64,000 nt of DNA from Macrocybe gigantea (GCA_011319805.1 SJRY01000236.1:1-64000); one strand, 5' to 3'; counted from the stretch's first letter, positions 1 to 11,255 are shown. Notes: generated by a model not told the origin, from the letters alone. Program-made: numbers and translations.

Positions 1-604
1 TGAGGTCGCTCATAGGACTCGGGGGCATGTCGGACATGTCGCCTTTCGGTGGCTCGGGTGCCTGCAGCATGTCGTCATCGAATTGGAGTCGCGGGTCTTC
101 ATCCGACGGAGAATTGAGCCAGGGATCAGAGTTGGGATCAAGGTTGGGTGCACGGCGGGGAGTGACGTTGCCTGTTGCTTCTGTGTAGATAGATTTCAGT
201 CTAGTAAGGAATGATTATTGACACGAACCATTATTAGCTTCAGGGCTCTGCAGAGGCCCTTCTTGCTGAGGTTCGGGTCCTGTCCCCCTCACGGTATCTC
301 CAGGAAGCAAGTCGTCCTGCACATTGTTGCCCTGGGGCGGAGGGATGTCAGGGCCGTGATGACGACCACATTGAATACCTCTTCGCTCCGGGATTGGGAT
401 GGGAGAGGGTCCGCATCGGTTTTTGAGTTCCGGGCCTCGTCTGTCGCAGGGGGAGAGAGTACTCGACGCGTCTGCTGTACGAGGTCGCGATTGTCGCAAG
501 TCGGCCGCATTCTCGTCTCCAGAGGGATCCTGGAATCGTCGATTGGGCGGCGGATATTTTCTGTGGGACCTTGCCATCTGTGCCTTTCCCTGAGCGGTGC
601 GCAT
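1..604 (-). CDS. Partial gene of unknown function, runs off the left edge
   Basis: I do not recognise this protein. An open frame starts with an ATG at 604 (or, in another frame, 611) and runs to about 225, where a donor of the form GTTCGT is followed, after about 45 bases, by an acceptor near 183. A second open stretch then continues to base 1 without a stop. Both parts are rich in Pro, Ser, Asp and Gln, with no membrane segment or recognisable fold; the last visible part is acidic and Met/Pro-rich. The gene lies directly downstream of the DUF6698 gene on the same strand, 14 bases from its stop, so it could also be a misjudged continuation of that gene's 3' region. Seen: open frame and plausible splice sites. 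Everything about function is unknown. Confidence 0.3.
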
Positions 605-618
605 TCAACAAGATGGAC

Positions 619-2599
619 TCAACGTACCGGGTCCATGCGATTTTGTTGGTGGCGGCTTATCTGAATCGCCAGGCTCCTCGGCAAAGGAAGATGTCGGTCG
701 TGGTTGTCGTAGCGTCGGGAGACGCCTGTGATAGTCTTCGTCTTCGTCTTCGTATTCATTGCGTGGACCGTGGTTGCCATAGCCTCGATTGCCATGGTCT
801 TCGTCGTCAGCGTCATCTTCTCTTCGTCTTCATCTTCATCTTCGTCTTCGTTGTGTGGCGGCAGTGGGCTGGAGGTACGCCGGGACCGACGGGAGCTGCT
901 CGCCGTGCTTGACGACAGCGGTCTGTGTGACCGTTTGTGTGCCGCGGCTTGATTTCCAGCTGTAGAGTATAATTGTCTTGGACTTCGTGAGATCTGGGTC
1001 TTGGACTCACCGCCGATCGGGCCACGCGGCGAGTTTACGAGCTCTTCTTGTTCCTGGAAAGCTAAGAGAAGAGCCGAGGGGCGCGCCTGCGCCTGCTTGC
1101 CGTTGAGCGCGAGTTGTTCCGCGGAGAATACCTGCCTATCGGGTCGTGTAACTCTGTAATAACAAGTCTTATCCAACAATGTGATATCATACCTGTTCCA
1201 CCAGTCCAAGGTGTCTATACACCATTTCCATTGCCTGTTATTGAACAGGCTGAGCACCATTTCGTAAAATCGTGCATTCCCCCAAGTCGCTTCGTCCAGT
1301 CGCCAATCCTCTTGCTCGGAGAGGAGATATCGCACCTAAAAAAAGAACTAGTAGCACTGCGCTGACACGATCAGGAGACTTACGTGCATTGCTGCATACG
1401 CGATGCTCGCTGGCGTCACCTCCTTCATCCTGTGTTTCTTCGCTTGACTTGAACGGGTCCTGGTTCGCCCGGGTGCTTCCTTCGACGCCGAAGATGGCGA
1501 TGTGAACAAGTGTTTCCAGACCTGCAAGGGGCGGCAGTCCAATCAAAAATCGCGAGACCTGCAGATCACGTACGCGGACCAGAAGCGGACCTTTGCAAAG
1601 GCCATGCCCTATGTTGGCCATGTCGAAATTATCCCCGTTCTCTTCGTACATGAACGCGACAGGGTCCTGCGGATTCAGGAGGCTTCTGTCGTTGAGGAAC
1701 CTGAGCATAGTGCTGGGTAATACCCTAATTAGTAGCATTTGAACTTTGAAAAATAAAAAAACTTGCCTCTCTGGATCGGCATCGAATTCTTCGAGGCGAT
1801 CGACCGGGCAAAGCAACCGCGCCAGGACCGGATGATGGAATCCGCGACGGCCCTCCTTTCTGTCGCCCGAGAATGGGGGGGTCTATTTGCTGACCCGGAA
1901 TATCCCTGGCGACGAGGTCAATAAACGCGTCTTTGAGGCTCGACGTATCTTCGCTGCGAGCCTGGCTTGCCGAGTTCTTCATCTGACGGAGCATGCAGTT
2001 AGTGCTAGTTTGGGTATATGCGCATATGATTACCTTGTCTGTCAAGTCCACCAGTCGATGCGGCTGTTCCATCAGTTTGCCCATGTAATCTTCGAAACCG
2101 CTGATTGACGCCCGCATGATCCCGTATATGCGCAACAATTCTTCGCGCTTTGCGTCTGGAGCTGGTGATCTGAAAGAGATGAGCGTAGAGTAACTGTACC
2201 GTCTCATGATCGCGCACGTACGAGGTCTCGTCGTCCATGTCGGTCAGGAAGCCCGTGTTCCATAGCTCTGAAAAATCAATGAACGCGCTCTCGCTGCGCA
2301 AAATCCATTTCGCGATGTTATGGAAAGGCGTGTATTCCGTGTTTCTGTGTATAGAATATGTCAGCTTGCGAAAGCCACTGCTCGGCTGGATCTGAACCTC
2401 ACCGGGTCCTTTTCTTGGAACCATTCTTAAGCTCGGCGAGTAGACCTGTTTCCGCCTGACTTTGTTGCCCTTCCTGGTCGCGGTTGCGCTCAGAGTCTCT
2501 TTCCGTCGTCGGCTGATCTCCTGCGACGGGTCGCGCGACTTCGGGCTCGACTCTTGGGCTCGCCTGAGCGCCGCGGGGTTCCTGGAAGTGGCTGGGCAT
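619..2599 (-). pseudogene. DUF6698-family protein, frame broken in a run of seven C
   Basis: The product resembles the DUF6698 family, which is expanded in mushroom-forming fungi and has no known function. Family signatures are split over exons: RGFHHPVLARLLCP near 1,830, GPLLVRVWKHLFTSPSSA across the intron 1522-1573, VTPASIAYAAMH near 1,400, and a tryptophan-rich segment ending DTLDWWNR near 1,200. Introns I can place are 960-1010, 1154-1192, 1522-1573, a GC-AG intron 1713-1766 (donor GCAAGT), one at about 1981-2029 and one near 2180-2230. The C-terminal tail is low complexity, with Glu/Asp and Thr/Lys runs encoded by a GAAGAC-type microsatellite. The frame upstream of 1881 and the frame carrying the family core differ by one base at the run 1875-1881; six instead of seven C on the coding strand would join them. 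It is either a recent pseudogene or a homopolymer assembly error. Start at 2599 is the first ATG of the open exon. Confidence 0.6.
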
Positions 2600-2806
2600 C
2601 GTGATGGTTCGAAGGAAATTGTGGGGAATTGGAAAAGCGTCTGGCACCAAAGTCGCGTTCTGCGAAGCATGTCAGCTGATAAGAAGCCTGCTGTCATCTG
2701 ACTGTTGATGGGACTCCCTAAGCACGCCGCCTCTCTTAGCATGGAATATATTAGTCGACGTCTATTCTACGGTCGTGTATATCCAAGATCGATTGTACAC
2801 TTATAA

Positions 2807-5318
2807 TCATTTAGCGCGGGTCCTTCGAGCTTCAGTACGCAAATCCGTAACCAGACGATCGTTTTGGTCTTTTTGCTCTTTTGTTTCCCAACCCTGGCAC
2901 ATGTCGTCGGTCGTCAACTCGATGAATTCCCCCGAAAGACTTTCTACCCTTCTCATCTCGATTCATGACGGCGCATCGGATGATCGCCTTGCCGTCCTCG
3001 TAGCGATGATGGATACGGCGTACGTACTTGCCGCAGTGCTCGCCTCTTATCACTACCAGCAGACCGTTGTCGCGAGTCGGGTGAGGGTGCTTGACGGTCA
3101 CCCATTCTGGCTCAAGGTGCTCCAAGGTCCGATAGAACTGGTGTCGCAACACCGGTCTCTGTTGACCGGACATGATCGACACCGTCAAGATCTTGCGGCT
3201 GTATCCACCGCCGTTTACTGTGGCTCGGATCGTTCGGCCCACAAGACGGGGATCCAGGAGCGGATGGTCGTTTGAAGCAGAGACGCGAGGACGTGCGGGT
3301 TCGTCGCGAGGAGATGCCAGAGCGAACGGTGTCCAGGAGGATGGGTTCCAAGCCGGCGTCGCCAAGCCAAAGTCGGGCATGGGCGTTTGCCCTCCGATAT
3401 TTGGAGTGCCTGCGGAGACGGCGGGAACAAGGCGTGAACTCGACGGCTCGGGTTCTGAAATGTGATTGCGGGGAAGAATCGAGGGTTTTTGTGAGGAGCG
3501 CAGGCAAATAACTTCATATGGTGTCTATTGAAAGCAAATCAAAGGAGATGTGCCACACAGTGCATCAAATACTTACAAGGCATCCACAACGTCATCATAA
3601 TCAAAAGTCAAGGATTGGTAGGGCGCAGCTGCACTGTACTGTAAGAATTGAACGACGAGTTTGATGCCGCTTTGCGAAGCCTCATCGCAAAGAACGTCCT
3701 TGATCACCGCATGGTAGCCCTTCATCGCGTGCTTCTTCGCGATGACGACGATCCGGCCCTTCCACGGAATATAATCTCGGGCGATCTCTGCAGTCTCTGG
3801 CTCCGTCGGCGTCGCCAAAGAATGCTCCGATGGTACAATCTTGAGCCAGTTGACGTGGACTTGAAATGTCTGGGCATGGTGTTAGACAAGGCGATATGCT
3901 GTGAAATCTGTACACTGACCTCGAAATGCTGCTCCAGAAACGCCTTTGCGAGATCATTGGGCTGCTCGACGAGGTCGGCGCTGGTCTCAACCACACCCGT
4001 TACCCAAGCCTTTTGTCCTTGTCTCGGCCCGCCGGTCACTTGGACGAAATCTCCGGGTACGATGACCTTTCGCAGCTCGCGCCACGGAACACTGATTAAG
4101 CCTTCGTCTTCGGACAAATTGACCTCGACGCCGTTTTGGGAAAGGGAGCGGATGATGCCCTGCTTCTCGGATGAGGTTACGTAGACCTTCTCCTGCTCTT
4201 CGAACTTCCATTCCACGGGGCATATGAATCCAGCAGCTTGGATAGCTGGATGCTTGCTCATTTGAAATGTCGTGAAAGTCTCCGTTGACAAGAAGACACC
4301 GCTTCGAGAGACCGAGTGAAGGTCGAACGGCTTCTTCAGCAGGCCGTGCTTAAACATCATTCGCCCAAACTTGAATGTATGCTCGTCTATGCGCGTCGGT
4401 TGAACGCGAAAGTCCCTCGGGATCGTCAGCGGGTCGAAAAGTCGAGCAAGAGGGGGGACTGTCGACCTCTTCCGCTTTTTCGACGAAGGGACGGCGTGAA
4501 AGTCAAGGCGGGGGATCAACAATACGCTGACCCCAACCCAGTGTTCAAACTTGCAGATCAACCCCACGTCGCCCTTGTACGGCCCTTTTAGAATTCGCAC
4601 CCAAGACCCCACCGAAGGTATATCGCTAGGCTCCGCAACCGTTAGCGTCTGCTGCCAGTCCTTCACATCGATCCGGGTCCGTGGAATGTCTTGGTCACCG
4701 CGGCGAATCCCCGGAGTGATTTTAAGCAGATTGACCAGCGCCTGGTTCATCGTTGCTTCCAAGTAGATCCAACCGCGGAGGTAGGCACGACAAAAGGCCG
4801 AACGCAACTCGTGCTCGGGCTGAGCGGCCTTCATCAGCAACATCAACGCCTCCTCCTCGATCCCGACCTATTAAAGTCCTTAGCAGTGACTGAAGATGGT
4901 TGAAAAGTTACTCACGCGGCAGGGAACTCGCCACAGGGGGTAGTCACCATCAAGGACCATACTTTCCAAGGGCAGATCGATGACCGTCTCTCCATCATGG
5001 GGTTGAGACCTCGACGAGTCCTGACGTCGGCGCGCACGCTGGAGAATCTCGGATAGGAAGGTGTCAAGGTCGTCGCCACTGCCGTCGTCGATGCCAATAG
5101 AATCCTGAGTCGTCGCAGAGCCAGTCTGCGGACCCTCTTCAGTTTGTTCGTTATCATCAATAAAGTCATCTGAGGAATGGTTAGATAGGTAACCGGTGTC
5201 GCATTCAGGCATTGATCGTACCAAGTAAGTCATCCTGCTCCTCCTCGCTGCTCTGGTCGTCCACCTCCGCCTCGATATCGATGAACCGTCGAGCCGCCTC
5301 TGAAACCTGTCGGGGCAT
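2807..5318 (-). CDS. Spt5-like transcription elongation factor paralogue
   Basis: Spt5 binds RNA polymerase II with Spt4 and promotes elongation. This gene has the same layout: an acidic N-terminus (EVDDQSSEEEQDD, then DDFIDDNEQTEEG), an NGN-like segment (RGWIYLEATMNQALVNLL, ITPGIRRG) at about 4,750, and several KOW-like stretches (GSWVRILKGPYKGDVGLI; PGDFVQVTGGPRQGQKAWV; WKGRIVVIAKKHAMKGYHAV). A linker rich in Pro and Trp-Asn-Pro repeats follows, then a C-terminal part containing PTRDNGLLVVIRGEHCGK. The first exon starts with ATG at 5318; an intron 3870-3919 is clear. Mushroom genomes carry many such Spt5-like copies besides the true Spt5, and the position in a transposon-rich island suggests that this is one of the extra copies. 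Near 2,955 the frame moves by one base to a tail (RVESLSGEFIELTTDDM to a stop at 2807) that fits the family better than the frame-1 tail ending at 2832. The junction near 3,500-3,570 is also uncertain. Confidence 0.65.
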
Positions 5319-5988
5319 GGCGTTTAGGTTTCGGGTCGAGGAGGCTGAGAACGATGATCAGCACTTATTCGATGACGTTTGTGTAGACAGCCATGGTGAG
5401 CCTCTAGCATTTCATAATGACAAGTTTCTTTTTTTTTTTTTTGGCCTTAACGTCGTTGTGTTCACCCATTCATTTTATTGTTCTAGTCTACTATATATTC
5501 TACTGACTACACAAAAATCTAGGGACTTACCGAGAGGGGCCGACCAGCAGCAAGGTCGATGGTAGTGGTAACGGGGCAGGAGCGAAAGCGTGGGAATGCG
5601 GACTTGTGCGAATTGATCACCCCATGGGAAGTTGAAACCTCGGGTAACCGGCCGGTTACCGGTTACCGGTTACCCGAGGTTTCAACTTCCCATGGGGTGA
5701 TCAATTCGCACAAGTCCGCATTCCCACGCTTTCGCTCCTGCCCCGTTACCACTACCATCGACGACGTTGGCCTCCGTAGTAGACGTACATAGTCCGTAAA
5801 TACATCGTAGACTATAGATACAGTTGTAGAATAAAATCAATTTGAAAGAATATATCAAACGGATACGTGGAGGAGGGAAACAAAAGAAAAAAACACAAGT
5901 CCGTACTGTAATGAATTATTAGTGTAGGATACGCTATTGACAGGGACTTATAGTGAGCAATACCGCGAGCGCCAATACGATATCCGAC
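5319..5988. other. Intergenic stretch with T-run and palindrome
   Basis: Between the Spt5-like start and the small ORF there is a run of about 14 T near 5,430, the large inverted repeat described separately, and AT-richer sequence from about 5,790 to 5,940. I see no gene. The plus-strand ORF covering 5559-5792 is only the palindrome read through, so I do not count it as coding. Confidence 0.6.
5555..5762. repeat. Perfect 97-base inverted repeat with 14-base spacer
   Basis: The left arm 5555-5651 and right arm 5666-5762 are exact reverse complements over all 97 bases, read base by base. The spacer 5652-5665 and both inner arm ends are made of repeated GGTTACC/CCGG units, so the centre is itself nearly palindromic. 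Outer ends read GTCGATGG and CCATCGAC. I found no convincing target-site duplication next to it. It lies about 240 bases upstream of the Spt5-like start codon and about 870 bases upstream of the transposase. It could be a fold-back or MITE-like element, a solo terminal structure of a DNA transposon, or a fold-back assembly or sequencing artefact. The perfect identity means that it is young or artificial. Confidence 0.9.
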
Positions 5989-6315
5989 ATGGAAACCCTG
6001 TTGGCGACTGTTCGGGAATTGGATGAGGAGACGTTGATACGCAGTGGGAACAGAGTTATCTTGGCCATGCAACGACGCCTCAACGAATTGATGTACGTCC
6101 CTCGCCACCGTGTTTCTCTCACTGAAGAGCGTGTTAGGGTCGTTAATGACATTTTAAACGACGAAATTCGCAATCGCCTGCCGTCCGCGACAAAGTCCTC
6201 GCCCGATCCTCCCATCGTAATTCCTGACGACGTACAAGTACCTGAATTTCCGATTCTCAAGATTGTCACTCGTGGGGGTCGTCGATTGGTGTGTCGGGTA
6301 CCTCCAAGAGATTGA
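5989..6315 (+). CDS. Small ORF of unknown function upstream of the transposase
   Basis: An ORF of 108 codons begins with ATG at 5989 (METLLATVRELDEETLIRS) and ends at 6315. Its first two thirds look like a soluble helical protein with several Glu/Arg-rich helices; the end is Pro- and Val-rich. There is no signal peptide or membrane segment and I know no family for it. It sits on the transposase strand about 320 bases before the transposase start and may belong to the same element. It could also be chance coding in AT-neutral DNA. No intron is needed. Confidence 0.35.
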   Translation: METLLATVRELDEETLIRSGNRVILAMQRRLNELMYVPRHRVSLTEERVRVVNDILNDEIRNRLPSATKSSPDPPIVIPDDVQVPEFPILKIVTRGGRRLVCRVPPRD

Positions 6316-6631
6316 TCCCACCCATTGCCTGGTCCCTCAAGTTTCCTGCCGAGTTCTGTGCTGCCAATTGCTTTCGCTGTTGTTGTGCTGTCGCCGAATC
6401 AATGTACTATTTGCTTGTAATCAAGGCCCAATAATTGACGATCCCTCCTCCGCGACGAGACTCTGATGCTATCTACGATGTAATTAGCCCGCCTACATAG
6501 CAATAATACCGATTTATCCGCATCCGGGCCTGGGGCCCGCCCCAGGCCTGAGGTCCCACGTGATTCTACGATGACAGCTTCGATGCCTTCTCGCTGTATG
6601 CGCTGCCTTCGTTGACCTATCCCCCATCGGA
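6316..6631. other. Presumed promoter region of the Plavaka gene
   Basis: This stretch of about 315 bases has no gene that I can support. It carries the GC-rich hairpin at 6527-6548, which stands out from its surroundings. I could not find terminal inverted repeats of the transposon here. Confidence 0.5.
6527..6548. repeat. GC-rich hairpin before the transposase
   Basis: GGCCTGGGG at 6527-6535 and CCCCAGGCC at 6540-6548 pair perfectly around the loop CCCG. The hairpin is 84 bases upstream of the transposase ATG. It could be a subterminal transposase-binding palindrome or a promoter element; the sequence alone does not decide. Confidence 0.75.
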
Positions 6632-9600
6632 ATGCGCTGGTGGATCCCTGTCCTGCTCATGGTGGCTTTCGTCTGTCAGTCGTGCCGTTTAGAATGCAAG
6701 AGCAGTCAGGGTTTATCCCTTCATCGCAAAAAATGCAAGCTCGCAAGAAGTGAGGCGGCCGCCTTGGTTATTGAAAGAGCCAAGCGCGTCAAAGAGAAAA
6801 GGGAGGAAAGGAAGGAAAAACTGTTGAGGATACATCAACCGTCTCCACCAGTGGAACCATCGGTACGTGATCATTAAAGTAAACATCGTGCCAGCTAACT
6901 AGAGGACAGGTCGCAGAAGTGCCAGACTTGGTCGAAAACATGGAGGTCGACGAAGAACCCGAACCCCAGCCCGCACGCGTCGAAGAAGGATTCGTGCCTC
7001 CTCCTACCAGGTCCGGTAGGAAGCGAACCTTTCCTCGCCGGTATCATGATTTCATGCCTCACCGTGTACACCTGCCGCACATGCCTCCTCCACCGAGACC
7101 GAAGGAGCCCGAACCCATCGAGGAGGAAGAAGACACTTCACCTCCATCACCATCCCCCCCTCCTCCGAATCCGATCGAATTTCAGACAGAGCCCAATGAA
7201 TTTGGCGTCTATCGAGTCTATACCACGTATCCATCCGGTGATCCCGAAGCTGACCAACAGCTAAACGACCTCTACGATGTCCCCCGTCCCTCTATTAGCC
7301 AGCCCGATACTGTCCACTCAAAGTGGGTCGTGCCCTTCTTGATCACACGCCGGTGGGCTGAAGACATCTTTGCTCCCTTTCGCAACGCGTCGGTCTTTCG
7401 GTTTATTCGTTGGTTCTGTACTGGATCGGGGCAAAAATCGATTGAAGAAGCGGATCGACTGGTTCGCGACGTCATCCTGGCGCCCGACTTTGAGGTGGCT
7501 GGTTTCGCCTCCAATTTCAGCACGAAACGCGAACTGGATCGCATGGACAAATTCATGGACGATCCTTCGCTTTATCAAGGAAGTCCATTCAAGAAATCGT
7601 CGGTCAAGGTTCGTTTGCCCGTCGAAGGTTCGAAAAATGCCAGCGAAGACGAAGCCCCAACTTTCGAAGTCCACGGAGTCTGGCATCAGAGCCTGACGGG
7701 TGTCATCAAATCCGCATTTGAATCACCAGCAGCCAAGACATTTCATTACACGCCCTTCAAGGAATTTTGGAAGTCATCGCCTGAAAACCCGCCCGAGCGA
7801 ATACTCAGCGAAGTCTACAACTCGGACGCTTTCATCGCCGAGCACGAGAAGATACAGACGCAACCACGCGAACCTGGCTGTACTTTAGAGACAGCCGTGG
7901 CCGCGATCATGCTCTGGTCCGATTCGACTCATCTCACCAACTTTGGTACCGCGCGCTCGCTCTGGCCCATCTACGCGTTATTCGGCAATCAGTCAAAGTA
8001 CAGTCGTTCAAAGCCTACGACTTTCTCCGTCGAACATGTCGCATATATCCCTCAGGTAAGATCTCCTTTGAATGTGATCGGTCTTGTTAAATTTGTTCTA
8101 TTGCAGCTACCAGATACTGTTCAAGACATATACATGAAGCTCGGGAAGCAAGCTGCGGCATCAGCTGCAACCCTTGCCCACCTTCGCCGCGAACTCATGC
8201 ATGCCGTATGGGAGCTACTGCTCGACGAGGACTTCATGCATGCCTACGTGCACGGAATCGTCGTCAAGTGCGCCGACGGCATTACAAGGCGGTTGTTCCC
8301 CAGATTCTTCACCTACTCGGCCGATTATAAAGAAAAGTAAGTATATTCAAAAGTCCTGTGCAAACAGTCATTGACACGACATCAGAGTTCTTTTGGCCAC
8401 CATCCGGTCGATGGCGGCCTGCCCCTGCCCTCGCTGCTTCATCCCAAAGAAGAATATCCCGCTGATGGGGACCAAACTGGACGCACGTCGCCGCGAGAAG
8501 ATCAGAGTCGACGACGAGCATCGCCGAGGTGCAATAGATACCGCGCGTCGATTTATATACCAATTGGGACGGTTGGTCAGTTCGACGTGGGTCGAAGACG
8601 TGCTCCGGCCCAAGTCTTGGGTTCCTACCAGAGTGAGCTCCTAAGCTATCGCCTGTGTGTCTGAGGAACTGAATTCGTTGTAGAACGCATTCTCTGCACG
8701 CCTCGCCGACCACGGAGTCAACTTTTATTCCATGTTTCAGCCCGACTTCCTCCACGAATTCGAACTGGGTGTTTGGCGTTCAACGTTCACCCATCTGCTA
8801 CGTATCCTGTATGCTGAAGGGGGGGATTGCATACAGAAATTGAATCGACGGCAAGTCTCATTTCGGTTTAAAGTTAATGCCAGACTGACGTTTGAACTTG
8901 AACAGGTATCGAGCCATACCAACATTTGGTCGCGATGTCATTCGACGTTTCAGCAACAACATTTCGGGTTTAAAAAAGCTGGCAGCCCGCGATTACGAGG
9001 ATATGTTGCAGGTAAGTTGGACGGTCTATAATTGTTTCGGGGCAGAGCTGACTCTCAGCAGTGCGCAATGCCTGTATTGGAGGATTTACTACCCGAACCG
9101 CACAATTCAATGGTCCTGGATCTGGTGTTCACACTGTCGACATGGCACGCCATTGCGAAATTGCGGCTTCATACCGAAAGAACGCTCGGCTTCCTTGAGG
9201 CGACAACAACGGCCGTGGGGCGTATCATCCGAAAATTCGAGAGGACCACCTGTGAATGCTACGAGACACGAGAACTTCCTAAAGAGGAGGCAGCGCGAGG
9301 ACGTCGCACAGCCGCACGGGTGGAGGCAAGCGGTGGCACTCAATCTAACCGCGGTCGCAAAACGGGCAAGGTCAACCGCAAGCGATTCAACCTGACGACG
9401 TACAAGTTTCACGCGTTGGGCGACTATGTCAAAGCCATCAAATTGTTTGGAACGACAGAAAATTATTCGACGCAAGTGGTACGTTCAGTGTTGTTTTGTG
9501 ATACATCTACCTACGACTCATTCTTGATACAAGGGCGAACTGGAACATCGTCGAGTCAAACGGTATTTCGCCCGCACAAGCAAGAACAATGGTTTCGAAG

Positions 9601-11009
9601 GGCAAATCTCGAGACAACTGCAGCGCGCACGATTTCTGGAGGATATGTGGCAGCGACGATACAATCACCAGATGGCAAATGCCCGCGGAGAGGCGGCTGT
9701 CGACGATTATGCCACCGCCGCGTTGCCTTTCACGGTCTCCGAGGCCCTGCCGCCCACTCCTCCAGATCAACATTACCACATGTCAGAGTCGAAGAAGAAC
9801 TACGTGTCCATATTTTCGTGGCTACAGGAGAATAAGGACGATCCCGCACTGGTGGTAAGTGTCGCTCGGCATATCATTCGCAAGACTTGCTAATAATAGT
9901 CCACACCAGGACTTCCTGCCACGGTTGAAAGACCACTTGCTCGCTCGTTTGCAAGGCTCTTCATTTAGAGACATGGTCGAATTCTCAGAATCTGACCACG
10001 CGTCATTAATCATCCAACGTAACCGACTATACATGCACAAGGTAGTCCGATTCAATTATACAACCTACGACATGCGGCGAAATCAAGACTCTATCAATCC
10101 GCGGACACATCCCGACGTGATGGTCTTGTCCCACGAAGCCGCGGAGGAGGTCGGGAGAGACCCGCATCCATACGCCTATGCGCGGGTCATCAGCATATTC
10201 CATCTCTATGCTCAGCGCTTTGGAATAGACGATGTCCCTCACAAGATGGACGTCTTGTTCGTGCGCAACTTTGACCGCGATCGGCGACACCGCTCCGGGT
10301 GGAAGGCCCTGCGTCTTCCTCGCGTCGGCTTTCTGTACGGGTCTGACCCAGACGCATTTGGCTTTCTCGACCCCAACGACGTAGTACGCGCAGTGCACTT
10401 GATGCCTGCATTTGCACATGGACGAACTTCGGAACTTTTGGGACCATCTATCGCCCGTCAACCCAAAGAAGATCACGAAGATTGGAATTGGTATTATGTT
10501 GGAATGTAGGTCATGGTCTGCGTACCTTGGCATTCGGCTGATTTGCGTTTACAGTTTCGTCGACCGGGATATGGTGATGCGCTATTTCGGTGGGGCTATC
10601 GGACATCAAGCAATATGGGCCGCCCTCGGTGATCTTGGCGAGAAATATCTGGAGGTAGTGTCCCGCGTTGCGCCCTTCGACAAAGGCAACATTATACAAG
10701 GTGTGTTTCTTTTTTCTGTGAAGCTAGATGTCTCTAAGATAATTCAAAGAACCGATACAAGAAGATGAAGGTGAAGATGTCGAAGAACAAGATGAGGAGA
10801 ATGAAATCGATGAGGATGAAGGCGAAGAAGGTCAAGAAGACGAGAATGAAGAGGACGCAGATGCAGAAGACGAGGATAACACAGACGATGAGGAGGATGA
10901 AGAGGACAAGGATGAGGACGAGGACGAGGACGGAGCACTTGGACCAGAGGACGGAGAAGACGAATACGATGATGCTGAAGGTGCAGAGGGCTTTGCACCA
11001 TTTAATTGA
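6632..11009 (+). mobile_element. Plavaka-type DNA transposase, 11 exons, frame intact
   Basis: Plavaka transposases move class II elements in basidiomycetes. My exons are 6632-6862, 6910-8055, 8107-8336, 8386-8632, 8684-8850, 8906-9011, 9062-9478, 9534-9854, 9910-10505, 10555-10700 and 10750-11009. They add to 3,867 bases, exactly 1,288 codons plus stop, with no internal stop. The N-terminus holds a zinc-finger-like C-x2-C...H-x3/4-C element (FVCQSCRLE...LHRKKC). A Pro/Glu-rich linker follows, then family stretches I recognise: LVRDVILAPDFEVAGF, FGNQSKYSRSKPTTFSVEHV, RELMHAVWELLLDEDF, CPCPRCF, FLHEFELGVWRSTFTHL, IPTFGRDVIRRFSNN and a C-terminal acidic tail of Glu/Asp. The fifth intron is GC-AG (8851-8905). 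ATG 6659 (MVAFVCQSC) is an alternative start that keeps the finger. The open frame suggests a recent and perhaps active copy. I could not find the element's terminal repeats. Confidence 0.9.
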
Positions 11010-11255
11010 AACACGTAGAGCACTTTGTTTTCATTCGGAGATTTCTTTCTGACGACAGTCATTCTTGATACAAAATAGGATCAGTCCACCCCACTTGCCA
11101 CACCGTTCGCAGAGGTCAACGCGGCTTTTGCGGTCGTCTTCCCCCGCCTGAGTGTTGGCTAACAGCTTCCAGCTCTGCGATCGAAGGCGATCCTATCCTG
11201 CCGCCGATAAGCGAAACAAGTTTGTCGCTCGTCGTAGTAACTAACGCCCCCATCA

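Noticed and set aside
1238..1816. Single 192-codon gene on the minus strand
   Set aside because: It reads through two introns of the DUF6698 gene (1522-1573 and 1713-1766); the family sequence is found only after splicing.
5559..5792. Plus-strand ORF through the inverted repeat
   Set aside because: It is simply the palindrome translated; its two halves mirror each other and there is no other coding sign.
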